Position numbers and translations under genes: made by a program. Shown here one piece after another: positions 7,778 to 16,743 of a stretch of 64,000 nt of DNA. Numbering within the stretch: position 1 is the stretch's first letter; every line of letters starts with the position of its first letter. The stretch is from Rhizobacter sp. OV335 (lineage in GTDB: Bacteria; Pseudomonadota; Gammaproteobacteria; Burkholderiales; Burkholderiaceae_C): contig NZ_FRCQ01000013.1 in assembly GCF_900142965.1 (NCBI RefSeq), positions 62,001 through 126,000 on the forward strand, read 5' to 3'. A model generated the notes under the pieces. The model searched no databases and was not told the origin of the DNA. It worked only from the letters and a program-made list of their open reading frames with translations.

Positions 7778-8896
7778 TCAGAGCGTGTGGCTGCGGTCGC
7801 CGTGGGCGAAGCCGAGCGGCGCGTCGGTGAACGACGCGTCGCAGCCGCGCGCCAGCGCGATCACCTTGAACAACTCGCCCATCTCGTGCTCCAGCAACAG
7901 CTTCTGCGCATTCGCGCGGGTCTTCAGGTCGGCGTCGGCCAGCCGCTCGACGAGCCCGCAGTTGATCAGGAAATGGGCCTGCGTGGTGTAACCGACGACC
8001 TCCAGCCCGGCGTCCTGCGCGGCCAACGCGATGCCGGTGAAATCGACGTGGGCGGTGATGTCCTTGCGGCCGACCTCGACGAGCGGGTCGCCGTCGGCCT
8101 GGTGGCCCTGGTGGCACATCAGCGTGCCGCCATGGCGCTGCGGCAGGTAGTACTCGGCCTCGGGGAAGCCGTAGTCGATGAAGAAGGCCGCGCCGCGCTG
8201 CAGCCGGTCGGCCAGCGTCGCGATGAAGGCGCGCGCCTGCGGGTGGATCTCGGTGACGGTGCCCGGCACGAAGGGCGCGTCCAGCGGCGGGCGCAGCGCG
8301 GTCGGCCGGTCGCCCCAGGCGAGGCCGTCGCCGGACACAACCACGCCGCGCTCGTGCCACTGCGTGCCGTCGAAATGCAGCAACTGCACCGGCATCGCGT
8401 CCAGCACCTCGTTGCCGACGATCACGCCGTGCATCGTGTCGGGCAGCTCCGACACCCAGCGCACCTGCGTGCCGAAGCGCGCCAGCCGCGCCTGCTGGCG
8501 CTGCCGCAGCGCGCCGGACAGGTCGACGATGGTGTAGCGCGCGGGTGCGATGCCGTCGGCGGCCAGCGCGTCGAGCAACTGCTCGGCCAGCGCGCCGGAG
8601 CCGGCGCCGAACTCCCAGACCTCGCGGCCATCGCAGGCCCGCAGCGCCTGCGCGACCTGGCGCGCGAGCGCGGCGCCGAACAGCGGCGTCAGCTCCGGTG
8701 CGGTGACGAAATCGCTGCCGGACGACGGCAGCATGCCGAACTGCCGGTCGCCGGCCGCGTAGTAGCCGAGCCCGGGGGCGTACAACGCGAGCGCCATGAA
8801 GCGGTCGAAAGGCAGCCAATCGCCGTTGCGGGCGATGGCCTGGCGGATCAGCGACGAAAGCGCCGCCGATACACTGCCGGCTGGTGGGGTTTGCAT
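7778..8896 (-). CDS. SAM-dependent methyltransferase, MidA/NDUFAF7 family
   Basis: A 372-residue class I methyltransferase of the DUF185 family. The mitochondrial homologue NDUFAF7 methylates an arginine of complex I subunit NDUFS2; the bacterial substrate is less certain. Visible signatures are FMALALYAPGLGYY, SDFVTAPELTPLFG, the SAM-binding EFGAGSGALAEQLL and GNEVLDAMPVQ. The C-terminus carries FFIDYGFPEAEYY and GTLMCHQGHQ. The ATG at 8896 is preferred because a TACAAT -10 box at 8903-8908 would start transcription right there. An alternative ATG at 8917 would overlap the start of the divergent SDR gene in a CATG. Confidence 0.88.
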   Translation of the reverse strand: MQTPPAGSVSAALSSLIRQAIARNGDWLPFDRFMALALYAPGLGYYAAGDRQFGMLPSSGSDFVTAPELTPLFGAALARQVAQALRACDGREVWEFGAGSGALAEQLLDALAADGIAPARYTIVDLSGALRQRQQARLARFGTQVRWVSELPDTMHGVIVGNEVLDAMPVQLLHFDGTQWHERGVVVSGDGLAWGDRPTALRPPLDAPFVPGTVTEIHPQARAFIATLADRLQRGAAFFIDYGFPEAEYYLPQRHGGTLMCHQGHQADGDPLVEVGRKDITAHVDFTGIALAAQDAGLEVVGYTTQAHFLINCGLVERLADADLKTRANAQKLLLEHEMGELFKVIALARGCDASFTDAPLGFAHGDRSHTL

Positions 8897-8902
8897 GCCC
8901 CG

Positions 8903-8908
8903 ATTGTA
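8903..8908 (-). promoter_or_regulatory. candidate -10 box for the MidA-like gene, possibly leaderless
   Basis: The minus strand reads TACAAT here, five of six to the sigma70 -10 consensus. Transcription would begin about seven bases further, at or next to the A of the ATG at 8896, giving a leaderless message. No good -35 hexamer is seen, and the region upstream already encodes the divergent SDR protein. Confidence 0.35.
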
Positions 8909-8915
8909 GAAAGCC

Positions 8916-9695
8916 ATGTCCGCACGCCCCGTCACCCTGGTCACCGGCGCGGCCCGCCGCCTGGGCCGGGCGATCGCGCTCGAACTCGCCGCGCACGGCC
9001 ACGACCTCGCGATCCACTGCCGCGGCTCGCGCGACGAGGCGCAGGCCACCGCCGACGAGGCCGCGCGGCTCGGTGCCCGCGCCGCGGTGTTCGCCGCCGA
9101 CCTGGCCGACGAGGCCGCCTGCCGGGCGCTGGTGCCGGCCGTCTGCGAGCGCCTGGGCCGCCTCGACGCGGTCGTCAACAACGCCTCCACCTTCGCCTAC
9201 GACAACGCCGAGAGCTTCAGCTACGCGTCGATGGAGGCCCACTGGCGCGCCAACACCGGCCCGGCCGTGCTGCTCGCGCAGGCGCTGCACGCGCACCTGA
9301 CGGCCCGCGACGGCCGCGGCTGCGTCGTCAACCTGCTCGACCAGAAGCTGTGGAATCCGAACCCCGACTACCTGTCCTACACCTTGTCGAAGGCGGCATT
9401 GCAGTCGGCGACCGTGCTGCTGGCGCAGGCGCTGGCGCCGCGGCTGCGGGTGTGCGGCGTCGCGCCGGGCGTCACGCTGCTGTCGGGCGCGATGACCGAG
9501 GCAGAATTCGCCCAGGCGCACGGCCTGACGCCGCTGCAGCGCTCGTCGACGCCGGGCGACATCGCGCAGGCGGTGCGGTTCCTGATCGAGTCGCCGGCCA
9601 TCACCGGCAGCACGCTGCTGGTCGATGGCGGCCAGCACCTGCAGGGCCAGCCGCGCGACGTGATGTTCATTGCCAATCCCGAGAAGAAGACCTGA
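8916..9695 (+). CDS. pteridine-reductase-like SDR oxidoreductase
   Basis: A 259-residue short-chain dehydrogenase. The cofactor motif is TGAARRLG, which fits the TGX3RXG form typical of pteridine reductases (PTR1, FolM) rather than the common TGXXXGXG. NNASTF and the active-site YTLSK (YxxxK) follow, preceded by LLDQKLWNPNPDYLS, another pteridine-reductase feature. Likely reaction: NADPH-dependent reduction of dihydrofolate or dihydromonapterin. It lies one base before folB, which supports a role in pterin or folate metabolism. The start overlaps the alternative start of the divergent MidA-like gene. Confidence 0.82.
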   Translation: MSARPVTLVTGAARRLGRAIALELAAHGHDLAIHCRGSRDEAQATADEAARLGARAAVFAADLADEAACRALVPAVCERLGRLDAVVNNASTFAYDNAESFSYASMEAHWRANTGPAVLLAQALHAHLTARDGRGCVVNLLDQKLWNPNPDYLSYTLSKAALQSATVLLAQALAPRLRVCGVAPGVTLLSGAMTEAEFAQAHGLTPLQRSSTPGDIAQAVRFLIESPAITGSTLLVDGGQHLQGQPRDVMFIANPEKKT

Positions 9696-9696
9696 C

Positions 9697-10095
9697 ATGC
9701 ATTCCCTGCTCATCCACCCCGGCCTGATGGATTGCCGCCGGCTGTTCCTGCGCGACTACGAGGTGTGGATCAACATCGGCGTGCACGACTTCGAGAAGAA
9801 GGGCGAGCAGCGCGTGCTGATCAATGTCGACCTCTACATTCCGCTGGCAATGTCGACCCCGAAGGCCGACGAGCTCGACGAGGTGGTCGACTACGACTTC
9901 ATCCGCCGCACCATCGCCGGCCGCGTGAAGCAGGGCCACATCCACCTGCAGGAAACGCTGTGCGACGACGTGCTGGCGCTGATGATGGCCCACCCGCGCG
10001 TGCGGGCCGCGCGCGTGTCGACCGCCAAACCCGATGTGTACCCGGACTGCGAAGCCGTCGGCTGCGAAGTCTTTGCGATGAAGAAGGACCTGTGA
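9697..10095 (+). CDS. folB: dihydroneopterin aldolase
   Basis: The enzyme cleaves 7,8-dihydroneopterin to 6-hydroxymethyl-7,8-dihydropterin and glycolaldehyde in folate synthesis. The 132-residue protein shows [33 protein letters not shown] and CDDVLALMM, typical of FolB T-fold subunits. The start at MHSLLIHPG leaves one base after the SDR gene. An upstream in-frame ATG at 9670 would overlap that gene. Its TGA overlaps the ATG of ttcA (ATGA-type junction), so SDR, folB and ttcA form one operon with translational coupling. Confidence 0.92.
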   Translation: MHSLLIHPGLMDCRRLFLRDYEVWINIGVHDFEKKGEQRVLINVDLYIPLAMSTPKADELDEVVDYDFIRRTIAGRVKQGHIHLQETLCDDVLALMMAHPRVRAARVSTAKPDVYPDCEAVGCEVFAMKKDL

Positions 10096-11009
10096 TGAGT
10101 GCGGTACTGGACAACCCCAAGGACGAAGCGAAGAACGCCTTCGAGATCAACAAGCTCAGCAAGCGCCTGCATCGCCAGGTCGGCCAGGCGATCGCCGACT
10201 TCAACATGATCGAGGACGGCGACAAGGTGATGGTCTGCGTGTCCGGCGGCAAGGACAGCTACGCGCTGCTCGACATCCTGCTGAACCTGCAGCAGCGCGC
10301 GCCGATCCGCTTCACGCTGGTGGCGGTGAACCTCGACCAGAAGCAGCCGGGCTTCCCCGAGCACGTGCTGCCGGAGTACCTGAAGTCGCGCGGCGTGCCC
10401 TTCCACATCGAGAGCCAGGACACCTATTCGATCGTCAAGCGCCTGATCCCCGAGGGCAAGACGATGTGCAGCCTGTGCTCGCGGCTGCGCCGCGGTGCCC
10501 TGTACCGCGTGGCCGGCGAGCTCGGCGCGACCAAGGTGGCGCTCGGCCACCACCGCGACGACATGCTGCAGACGCTGTTCATGAACATGTTCTTCGGCAG
10601 CCGCATGAAGGGCATGCCGCCGAAGCTGGTCAGCGACGACGGCAAGAACATCGTGATCCGCCCGCTGGCCTACGTGGCCGAGCCCGACCTGGAGCGCTGG
10701 GCCGCGCACCGGCAGTTCCCGATCATCCCGTGCACGCTGTGCGGCAGCCAGGAGAACCTGCAGCGGGTGCAGACGAAGCAGATGCTGCGCGACTGGGACA
10801 AGCGCTTCCCCGGCCGCATCGAGAACATGTTCACCGCGATGGGCAACATCGTGCCGTCGCACATGATGGATCGGAACCTCTACCCGTTCACGACGCTCAA
10901 AACCACCGGGGTGCCCGATGCCGGTGGCGATCGGGCCTTCGATGACGACGAGAGCTGCGCCCCGGCGGAACCCGCCGGCGACGCGGTGCCCATCAAGCTG
11001 CACGTTTGA
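10095..11009 (+). CDS. ttcA: tRNA 2-thiocytidine synthetase
   Basis: The enzyme thiolates cytidine 32 of several tRNAs using ATP and a [4Fe-4S] cluster. The 304-residue protein has the PP-loop SGGKDS at residues 50-55, the cluster cysteines Cys125 and Cys128 (CSLC) and Cys216 of the CTLC pair, and [16 protein letters not shown] between them. The N-terminal [15 protein letters not shown] helix is typical. The start codon overlaps the folB stop. The last 45 residues are acidic and variable, as usual in Burkholderiales. Confidence 0.95.
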   Translation: MSAVLDNPKDEAKNAFEINKLSKRLHRQVGQAIADFNMIEDGDKVMVCVSGGKDSYALLDILLNLQQRAPIRFTLVAVNLDQKQPGFPEHVLPEYLKSRGVPFHIESQDTYSIVKRLIPEGKTMCSLCSRLRRGALYRVAGELGATKVALGHHRDDMLQTLFMNMFFGSRMKGMPPKLVSDDGKNIVIRPLAYVAEPDLERWAAHRQFPIIPCTLCGSQENLQRVQTKQMLRDWDKRFPGRIENMFTAMGNIVPSHMMDRNLYPFTTLKTTGVPDAGGDRAFDDDESCAPAEPAGDAVPIKLHV

Positions 11010-11026
11010 CCTGACGGAGGCCGACC

Positions 11027-11653
11027 ATGTGGAAACCTGCCCTGACCACCACCCTGCTGGCCGGCGCGTTGCTGGGCCTGGGGGGCTGCGCCGCGCTGAA
11101 CGCGGTCGACAGCAACGTCTCCACCTACAGCCAGTGGCCGGCCGGGCGCAGCGCATCGACCTACGCGTTCGAGCGCCTGCCGTCGCAGCAGGCGCGGGCG
11201 ATGGAGCAGGAGAAGCTGGAGTCGATGGCCCGGCACTCGCTGCAGGTGGCCGGTTTCAGCGAAGCGGGTGAGGCGAAGGCCGCCGATTTCACGGTGCAGG
11301 TCGGCGCGCGCATCAACCGCTACGACGTCTCGCCGTACGACGATCCGCTGTGGTGGCACGGCGGGCTGTACCGTTCGCGCTATGGCTACGGCTATGGCCG
11401 GGGGCCGTTCTGGGGCCCGCCCGGCTACTTCGGTCCGCGCTACTACGACACGACCTACTATGACCGCGAGGTGGCGGTGCTGATCCGGGACCGGCAGTCC
11501 GGGCAGGTGGTGTACGAGGCGCGCGCCGCCAACGACGGCACGACGATGGGCAGCGATGGGCTGATCGCCGCGATGTTCGACGCGGCGCTGAAGGACTTTC
11601 CGCAGACCGGCATCAATCCGCGCCGGGTGACGATCCAGTTGCCCCCAAGTTGA
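11027..11653 (+). CDS. DUF4136 lipoprotein
   Basis: A 208-residue secreted protein with a type II signal peptide; the lipobox LGLGGC gives lipidated Cys21. The mature part resembles DUF4136, ending with EVAVLIRDRQSGQVVYEARA and MFDAALKDFPQTG. The middle holds a Tyr/Gly/Pro-rich run (YRSRYGYGYGRGPFWGPPGY) that looks disordered and surface exposed. Members are envelope lipoproteins of unknown role. It starts 17 bases after ttcA and converges with the next lipoprotein gene with only six bases between stops. Confidence 0.85.
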   Translation: MWKPALTTTLLAGALLGLGGCAALNAVDSNVSTYSQWPAGRSASTYAFERLPSQQARAMEQEKLESMARHSLQVAGFSEAGEAKAADFTVQVGARINRYDVSPYDDPLWWHGGLYRSRYGYGYGRGPFWGPPGYFGPRYYDTTYYDREVAVLIRDRQSGQVVYEARAANDGTTMGSDGLIAAMFDAALKDFPQTGINPRRVTIQLPPS

Positions 11654-11659
11654 CGGGGG

Positions 11660-12541
11660 TCAGCGGCCGGCGTCCGCCGCCAGCGCGTGGAAGTCGCCGG
11701 CCCACCCCTTGAGCTTCTTCGCCGCGTACTGCCGCTGCACCGCGCTCGTCGTGTTGTGCAGCTGCGCGCCGAACTCGCAGTTGTAGCGCGTCAATTTTTC
11801 CTGGTAGCTGCGGAAGTTCTCGCGCGGCGAATGCTGCACCCGCTCGGCGATCGCGCGCAGCGCCGCCTGCACCTGGGCCTGCGGCGGCCGCTCCGCCAGC
11901 AGCCGGCGCAAGGTCTGCAGCACGTCCTGCTGGCGCGCCTTGCGCTCGGCCAGCCACAGCTCGGGGTCGAACGGCGACGCCGCCATCGCCCGCTTCACTT
12001 GCGCGGTCTGCGCGTCGTCCAGGTCGCCGTACAGCATCTCGGCGCGCTCCATCGTGCGCTTCATCGTGGCCTTCACGCGGTCCTGCGGATCGGGCTGCAG
12101 GTAGTCGTCGGCATAGTCGTCGTTGACCTTCGCGTAGCGCTTCTCGATGTGCTTGAGCTGCTCGGGCTTCAGCGACAGCGCCGTTTCGGCCAGCGCCGGC
12201 AGCGCCTGGTCGAGGCCGACGAACATGCGCGACTCGACCTCGTCGGTCCAGCGGCACACCTGGGCCGCGGTGACCGGCTGCTGCAGGTCGCCGGCCAGCT
12301 TGTCCAGCCAGCGCGCATAGTCCGGCAGCTGGGTGCTGCGGTTCCAGCGGAACCACGACGTGATCGCATCGCGCACACGCGGCGTCTGCTCGTCGTTGAA
12401 GTCGATGTACTTGTCCAGCCACCAATACCCCAGATCGGGGGCCTGGTTGTAGGCCAGCCGCATCGCGCCACACCCTGAAAGCAGGGTGGTCAACGCCAGC
12501 GCGACACCGATAATCACCGACCTGAAAAAAGGACGTTGCAT
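11660..12541 (-). CDS. DUF6279 family lipoprotein
   Basis: A 293-residue lipoprotein. The signal peptide [20 protein letters not shown] is followed by LSGC with lipidated Cys24. The mature chain is helical and charged, with the family's early [20 protein letters not shown] and many Gln/Arg/Glu helices after it. Function is unknown. The ATG at 12541 forms a CATG with the glmU start on the other strand. Upstream in-frame ATGs at 12553 and 12562 lie inside glmU, and none of the three has a good ribosome site. Confidence 0.82.
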   Translation of the reverse strand: MQRPFFRSVIIGVALALTTLLSGCGAMRLAYNQAPDLGYWWLDKYIDFNDEQTPRVRDAITSWFRWNRSTQLPDYARWLDKLAGDLQQPVTAAQVCRWTDEVESRMFVGLDQALPALAETALSLKPEQLKHIEKRYAKVNDDYADDYLQPDPQDRVKATMKRTMERAEMLYGDLDDAQTAQVKRAMAASPFDPELWLAERKARQQDVLQTLRRLLAERPPQAQVQAALRAIAERVQHSPRENFRSYQEKLTRYNCEFGAQLHNTTSAVQRQYAAKKLKGWAGDFHALAADAGR

Positions 12542-13913
12542 GGCTCTCGACATCGTGATCATGGCCGCGGGCAAAGGCACCCGCATGAAATCCGGCCTGC
12601 CCAAGGTCTTGCACAAGCTGGCCGGGCGAAGCCTATTGCAGCATGTTCTGGGTACCGCAGCAGCGCTGGGGGCGACCCGCATCATCACGATCACCGGCCA
12701 CGGCGCCGAGCAGGTCGAGGCGGCGGTGCAGGCACCCGGATTGCTCTTCGTGCGGCAGATGCCGCAGCTGGGCACCGGCCATGCGGTGCAGCAGGCCGTG
12801 CCGCAGTTGCATGACGAGGGCACGACGCTGATCCTGAACGGCGACACGCCGCTGATCGACGCGGCCACGGTGCGCGCGCTGGTCGACGCCTGCGGCGGCG
12901 AGCGCTTCGCGCTGCTGACGATCACGCTGGCCGATGCCACCGGCTACGGCCGCATCGTGCGCGACGGCGAGCAGGTGCGCGCGATCGTCGAGCACAAGGA
13001 TGCGACGCCGGCGCAGCGCGAGATCCGCGAGGTCAACACCGGCGTGATGGCGGTGCCCACGAAGCGGCTGAAGGACTGGCTGGCCAGGCTGGACAACAAG
13101 AATGCCCAGGGCGAGTACTACCTGACCGACATCATCGCGATGGCGGTCGCCGACGGCGTGCCGGTCGTCACCGCGCAGCCGAAGAGCGAGACCGAGGTGC
13201 TGGGCGTCAACAGCCCGATGCAGCTGGCCGACCTGGAGCGCCGCTACCAGCGCAGCCGCGCCGAGGCGCTGATGGAAGCCGGCGTGCGGCTGGCCGACCC
13301 GGCGCGCTTCGACGTGCGCGGCAAGCTGAGCTGCGGCAGCGATGTCGAGATCGACGTCAACTGCGTGTTCGACGGCGAGGTCGAGTTGGGCGACGGCGTG
13401 CGCATCGGCGCGAACTGCGTGATCCGCAACGCGCGCATTGCGGCCGGCGCGGTGATCCACCCGTTCACGCACATTGATGGCGAGGCGCAGGGCGTGACGG
13501 TCGGCCGCGGATCGCTGGTCGGCCCGTTCGCGCGGCTGCGCCCCGGCGCACAACTGGGCGACGAGGTGCACATCGGCAACTTCGTCGAGGTGAAGAACTC
13601 GACGCTCGCGAAGGGCGCGAAGGCCAACCACCTGGCCTACCTGGGCGATGCGACGGTGGGCGAGCGCGTGAACTACGGCGCCGGCAGCATCACCGCCAAC
13701 TACGACGGCGCGAACAAGCACCGCACCGTGATCGGCGATGACGTGCACGTCGGCAGCAACTGCGTGCTGATCGCACCGGTCGTGATCGGCGCCGGCGCGA
13801 CCATCGGCGGCGGCTCGACGATCTCGAAGGATGCGCCGGCCGGCCAGCTGACGGTGTCGCGCGCGAAGCAGGTGTCGCTGGAAGGCTGGACGCGGCCGGT
13901 CAAGAAACGCTAG
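12540..13913 (+). CDS. glmU: bifunctional GlmU (GlcNAc-1-P uridyltransferase / GlcN-1-P acetyltransferase)
   Basis: The enzyme makes UDP-GlcNAc for peptidoglycan and LPS: it acetylates glucosamine-1-P with acetyl-CoA, then couples the product to UTP. The 457-residue protein has the N-terminal pyrophosphorylase motif [20 protein letters not shown] and LNGDTPLI. The C-terminal left-handed beta-helix shows hexapeptide repeats from about residue 250, plus [20 protein letters not shown] and [13 protein letters not shown]. An AAGGA ribosome site lies eight bases upstream. The start overlaps the divergent lipoprotein start. Confidence 0.96.
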   Translation: MALDIVIMAAGKGTRMKSGLPKVLHKLAGRSLLQHVLGTAAALGATRIITITGHGAEQVEAAVQAPGLLFVRQMPQLGTGHAVQQAVPQLHDEGTTLILNGDTPLIDAATVRALVDACGGERFALLTITLADATGYGRIVRDGEQVRAIVEHKDATPAQREIREVNTGVMAVPTKRLKDWLARLDNKNAQGEYYLTDIIAMAVADGVPVVTAQPKSETEVLGVNSPMQLADLERRYQRSRAEALMEAGVRLADPARFDVRGKLSCGSDVEIDVNCVFDGEVELGDGVRIGANCVIRNARIAAGAVIHPFTHIDGEAQGVTVGRGSLVGPFARLRPGAQLGDEVHIGNFVEVKNSTLAKGAKANHLAYLGDATVGERVNYGAGSITANYDGANKHRTVIGDDVHVGSNCVLIAPVVIGAGATIGGGSTISKDAPAGQLTVSRAKQVSLEGWTRPVKKR

Positions 13914-13978
13914 CGAGGGAACCGATCTGCGTCCTGCGTCACTCAGGTCGGGTGCAACCGACAGCCTGAAGGACCGAC

Positions 13979-14329
13979 TTGACCACCCACCTGAAGAAGC
14001 AGATGAGCATCGCGGCGTTCGTCGATGAACTCCTGACGCAGGTCCCCGAACTGTCGCCCTTGCACCAGCGGCACATCGAGGCCCACCACGGCCTGGTGCC
14101 GGTGGCGCTGATGGCCGACGTCACCCGGCTGATGCTGCGCCTGATGAAGGACCCGGCCGGCGCCGAGCCGCTCACCCGCCTGATGCGGGCCATGGAGCGG
14201 GCGCTGCAATCGCCGGACACCGGCGTGCGCGAGCTGGTCGAATCCTCGCTGGTCGAGCGCCTGTCGACCCGCAGCGCCGAGCTGGCCGAGCGCTGGCTCG
14301 CCAACGACGACCTCGTCACTCGGCCCTGA
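13979..14329 (+). CDS. conserved-looking hypothetical protein (116 aa)
   Basis: A 116-residue helical protein without signal peptide or membrane segment. I do not recognise the family. Features are SIAAFVDELLTQVPELSPLH near the start, then LMADVTRLMLRLMKDPAGAE and a C-terminal VESSLVERLSTRSAELAERW helix. The TTG at 13979 is chosen because AAGGA lies five bases before it; an ATG at 14003 is a weaker alternative. It ends four bases before the stop of the convergent GGDEF-EAL gene. Confidence 0.6.
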   Translation: MTTHLKKQMSIAAFVDELLTQVPELSPLHQRHIEAHHGLVPVALMADVTRLMLRLMKDPAGAEPLTRLMRAMERALQSPDTGVRELVESSLVERLSTRSAELAERWLANDDLVTRP

Positions 14330-14332
14330 TGT

Positions 14333-16741
14333 TCACACCAGCGCCGGCCCCGCCAGCGCGATCGCCCAGGCCTCGAACGCCGCCGCCGGCAGCGGCGCGC
14401 TGACCAGCTCGCCCTGCAGCTCGTCGCAGCCGAGCCGCGTCAGGAACTCCTGCTGCGCGATCGTCTCGACGCCTTCGGCGATCACCGTGATGTCGAGGCT
14501 GCGCGCCAGCTGCACGATCGCGCGCGCGATCGCCGCCGAGTCGTGCTCGTCCGGCAGGTCCTTCACGAACGAGCGGTCGATCTTCATCTTGTCGATCGGC
14601 AGCTCCTTCAGGTGGCCGAGCGACGAGTAGCCGGTGCCGAAGTCGTCGACCGAGATGCGGATGCCCATCGCCTTCAGCTCGCCGAGCCGGGCCTTCACCT
14701 CGCCCAGGTCGTCCATCAGCATGCGCTCGGTCAGCTCCAGCTCGAGGAAATCGCCCGGCACGCCTTCCTCGCGCAGCATGTCGGCGATCAGCTGGATGAA
14801 ACCGACCGTCTGGAACTGCACGCTCGACAGGTTCACCGCCACCGGCACGCTGCTGATGCCGGCCTCGTGCCAGCGCCGCGCGCAGCGCAGCGCGTCGCGC
14901 AGCACCCACTGGCCGATCGGCAGCATCAGCCGCTGCTGCTCGGCCAGCGGGATGAAGTGGTCGGGCATCAGCAGCCCGCGCTCCGGGTGGTTCCAGCGGA
15001 TCAGCGCCTCGACGCCGACCAGCACGCCGTCGTGCGAGCGCACCTGCGGCTGGAAATGCAGCACGAACTCGCTGCGCTCCAGCGCCTGCGTCATCTGGCT
15101 TTCCATCACCAGCGCGGCATAGGCCGAGCGCGCCATCGCCGGTGTGAAGAACTGGTAGTTGGCCCGGCCGCGCGCCTTCGCGAGGTACATCGCGGTGTCG
15201 GCGTTCTTGATCAGCTCGTCGGCGGTCTGCCCGTCGTGCGGGAACATCGAGATGCCGACCGACGGCGTCACCGAGATCAGCCGCCCGTCGGCATTCACCG
15301 GCACCTCGATCGCCGCCAGCAGCTTCTGCGTGGCCTCCTCGACGTCGGCGCGCTGCAGCACGCCGGGCAGCAGCACGATGAACTCGTCGCCGCCGAAGCG
15401 TGCGACCAGGTCGGTCGAGCGCAGGCTCTGGATGATGCGCTGCGCGACGGTCTGCAGCAGCGTGTCGCCGATCAGGTGGCCGAGCGAGTCGTTGACGCGC
15501 TTGAAGTGGTCGAGGTCGATGAACAGCAGCGCGAGCTGCGAGTCGCTGGTGCGGGCGCCGGTGATGCGGTGCTCCAGCGTCTCCATGAAGCTCATCCGGT
15601 TCGGCAGCTGCGTCAGCGCGTCGTGGTGCGCCAGGTGATGGATGCGCTCCTGCGCCGCCTGCCGGTCGCGCAGGTCGCGCACCAGCGTCATGCGCATGCG
15701 CTCGCCGTTGCGCAGCATCGTGCGCACGGTGAACTCGACCGGGATGCGCCCGCCGTCCTTGTGCAGCGCGACGCTCTCGTAGGTGATCTCGGCGGCGGCG
15801 GCCTGCGTCGCGGCGGCGCGGGCCAGCTGGTCGGGCGCGATGAAATCCAGCGTCTGGCGGCCCTTCAGCTCCTCCAGCGTGTAGCCGATCAGCGCGAGCG
15901 CCGGCGGGTTGGCGTCGGTGATCACGCCATTCTTGTGGAACACGATGCCCTCGGCGCTCGCCTGCATGAACTTCGCGAGCCGCTCTTCCGATTCGCGCAC
16001 CGATTGCTCGGCCAGCCGGTGCTTCGTGATGTCGGAGATCAGCACGAAGGCGGCGGTCGCGTCGCCGTCGTTGACGACGTGCGGCAGCAGGTTCACCTCG
16101 ATCCAGCGGCGCGCGCCGTCGGCACCGATCAGCTCGCGCTCGTACGACGCGCCGCGCCGTTCGCGCAGCACCCGGTCGACCTGCGGCTGGATCAGCCGTG
16201 CGGCCGGCTCGCCGATGATCTCGGCGACGGTGTGGCCGACGATCGATTGCTCGTCCCAGCCGAAGGTCTGCGCGTAGCGCTTGTTCGCGAACAGGCAGCG
16301 CAGCGTGCTGGCCTGGTAGTAGGCGATCAGCACCGGCACGTTGTCGGCCAGCAGCTGGAACTGGTCGGCGCGGGCGCGTGCCGAGAGTTCCGCGCGCCGG
16401 CTGTCGGTCACGTCGTGCAGCACGCACAGGTAGTGGCCGAACGCCGGCAGCCAGCGCGCCTCCATGTCGAGCCAGCAGTAGCCGCCGGTCGACTGCGGCG
16501 CGCACTGCATGCGCAGGTTCAGCGCGAAGTCCTCGCGGCCGATCAGCCGCGTGGCGAGCGTGGCGCGCGATTCGGGGCCGAGCAGCGCCTGCCACAGCAG
16601 CCCGGCGTCGAGCACCGAGCCGGCGCCGCTGAACTCGACGAAGGCGCGGTTGCCTTGCAACAGCACGCATTCGGGCGTCAGCCGCAGCACCATGCACGGC
16701 AGGTCCTCGGTGTCGGGCCAGGCGGGCGTGGTGGCGTCCAT
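14333..16741 (-). CDS. PAS-PAS-PAS-GGDEF-EAL cyclic-di-GMP enzyme
   Basis: An 802-residue cytosolic protein without membrane segments. Three PAS-like sensor domains (roughly residues 10-115, 125-245 and 255-370) precede a GGDEF domain and an EAL domain. GGDEF is intact (VARFGGDEFIVLLPG), with an RSTD inhibitory site five residues before it. EAL is intact (VEALIRWNHPERG), as are DDFGTGYSSL and AEGVET. Both synthesis and hydrolysis of c-di-GMP are therefore possible. The start is two bases after the uracil-DNA glycosylase stop, so it belongs to the tsaB-rimI-UDG operon. Confidence 0.93.
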   Translation of the reverse strand: MDATTPAWPDTEDLPCMVLRLTPECVLLQGNRAFVEFSGAGSVLDAGLLWQALLGPESRATLATRLIGREDFALNLRMQCAPQSTGGYCWLDMEARWLPAFGHYLCVLHDVTDSRRAELSARARADQFQLLADNVPVLIAYYQASTLRCLFANKRYAQTFGWDEQSIVGHTVAEIIGEPAARLIQPQVDRVLRERRGASYERELIGADGARRWIEVNLLPHVVNDGDATAAFVLISDITKHRLAEQSVRESEERLAKFMQASAEGIVFHKNGVITDANPPALALIGYTLEELKGRQTLDFIAPDQLARAAATQAAAAEITYESVALHKDGGRIPVEFTVRTMLRNGERMRMTLVRDLRDRQAAQERIHHLAHHDALTQLPNRMSFMETLEHRITGARTSDSQLALLFIDLDHFKRVNDSLGHLIGDTLLQTVAQRIIQSLRSTDLVARFGGDEFIVLLPGVLQRADVEEATQKLLAAIEVPVNADGRLISVTPSVGISMFPHDGQTADELIKNADTAMYLAKARGRANYQFFTPAMARSAYAALVMESQMTQALERSEFVLHFQPQVRSHDGVLVGVEALIRWNHPERGLLMPDHFIPLAEQQRLMLPIGQWVLRDALRCARRWHEAGISSVPVAVNLSSVQFQTVGFIQLIADMLREEGVPGDFLELELTERMLMDDLGEVKARLGELKAMGIRISVDDFGTGYSSLGHLKELPIDKMKIDRSFVKDLPDEHDSAAIARAIVQLARSLDITVIAEGVETIAQQEFLTRLGCDELQGELVSAPLPAAAFEAWAIALAGPALV

Positions 16742-16743
16742 CG

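Noticed and set aside
7577-9727. 716-codon frame on the plus strand across the MidA-like and SDR genes
   Set aside because: It is antisense to MidA and frame-shifted over the SDR; no motif and no ribosome site.
13943-13970. Bulged inverted repeat after glmU (CAGG-TCGG with CCGA-CCTG)
   Set aside because: Two four-base stems with a three-base bulge and no T-run; expected by chance at this GC content.
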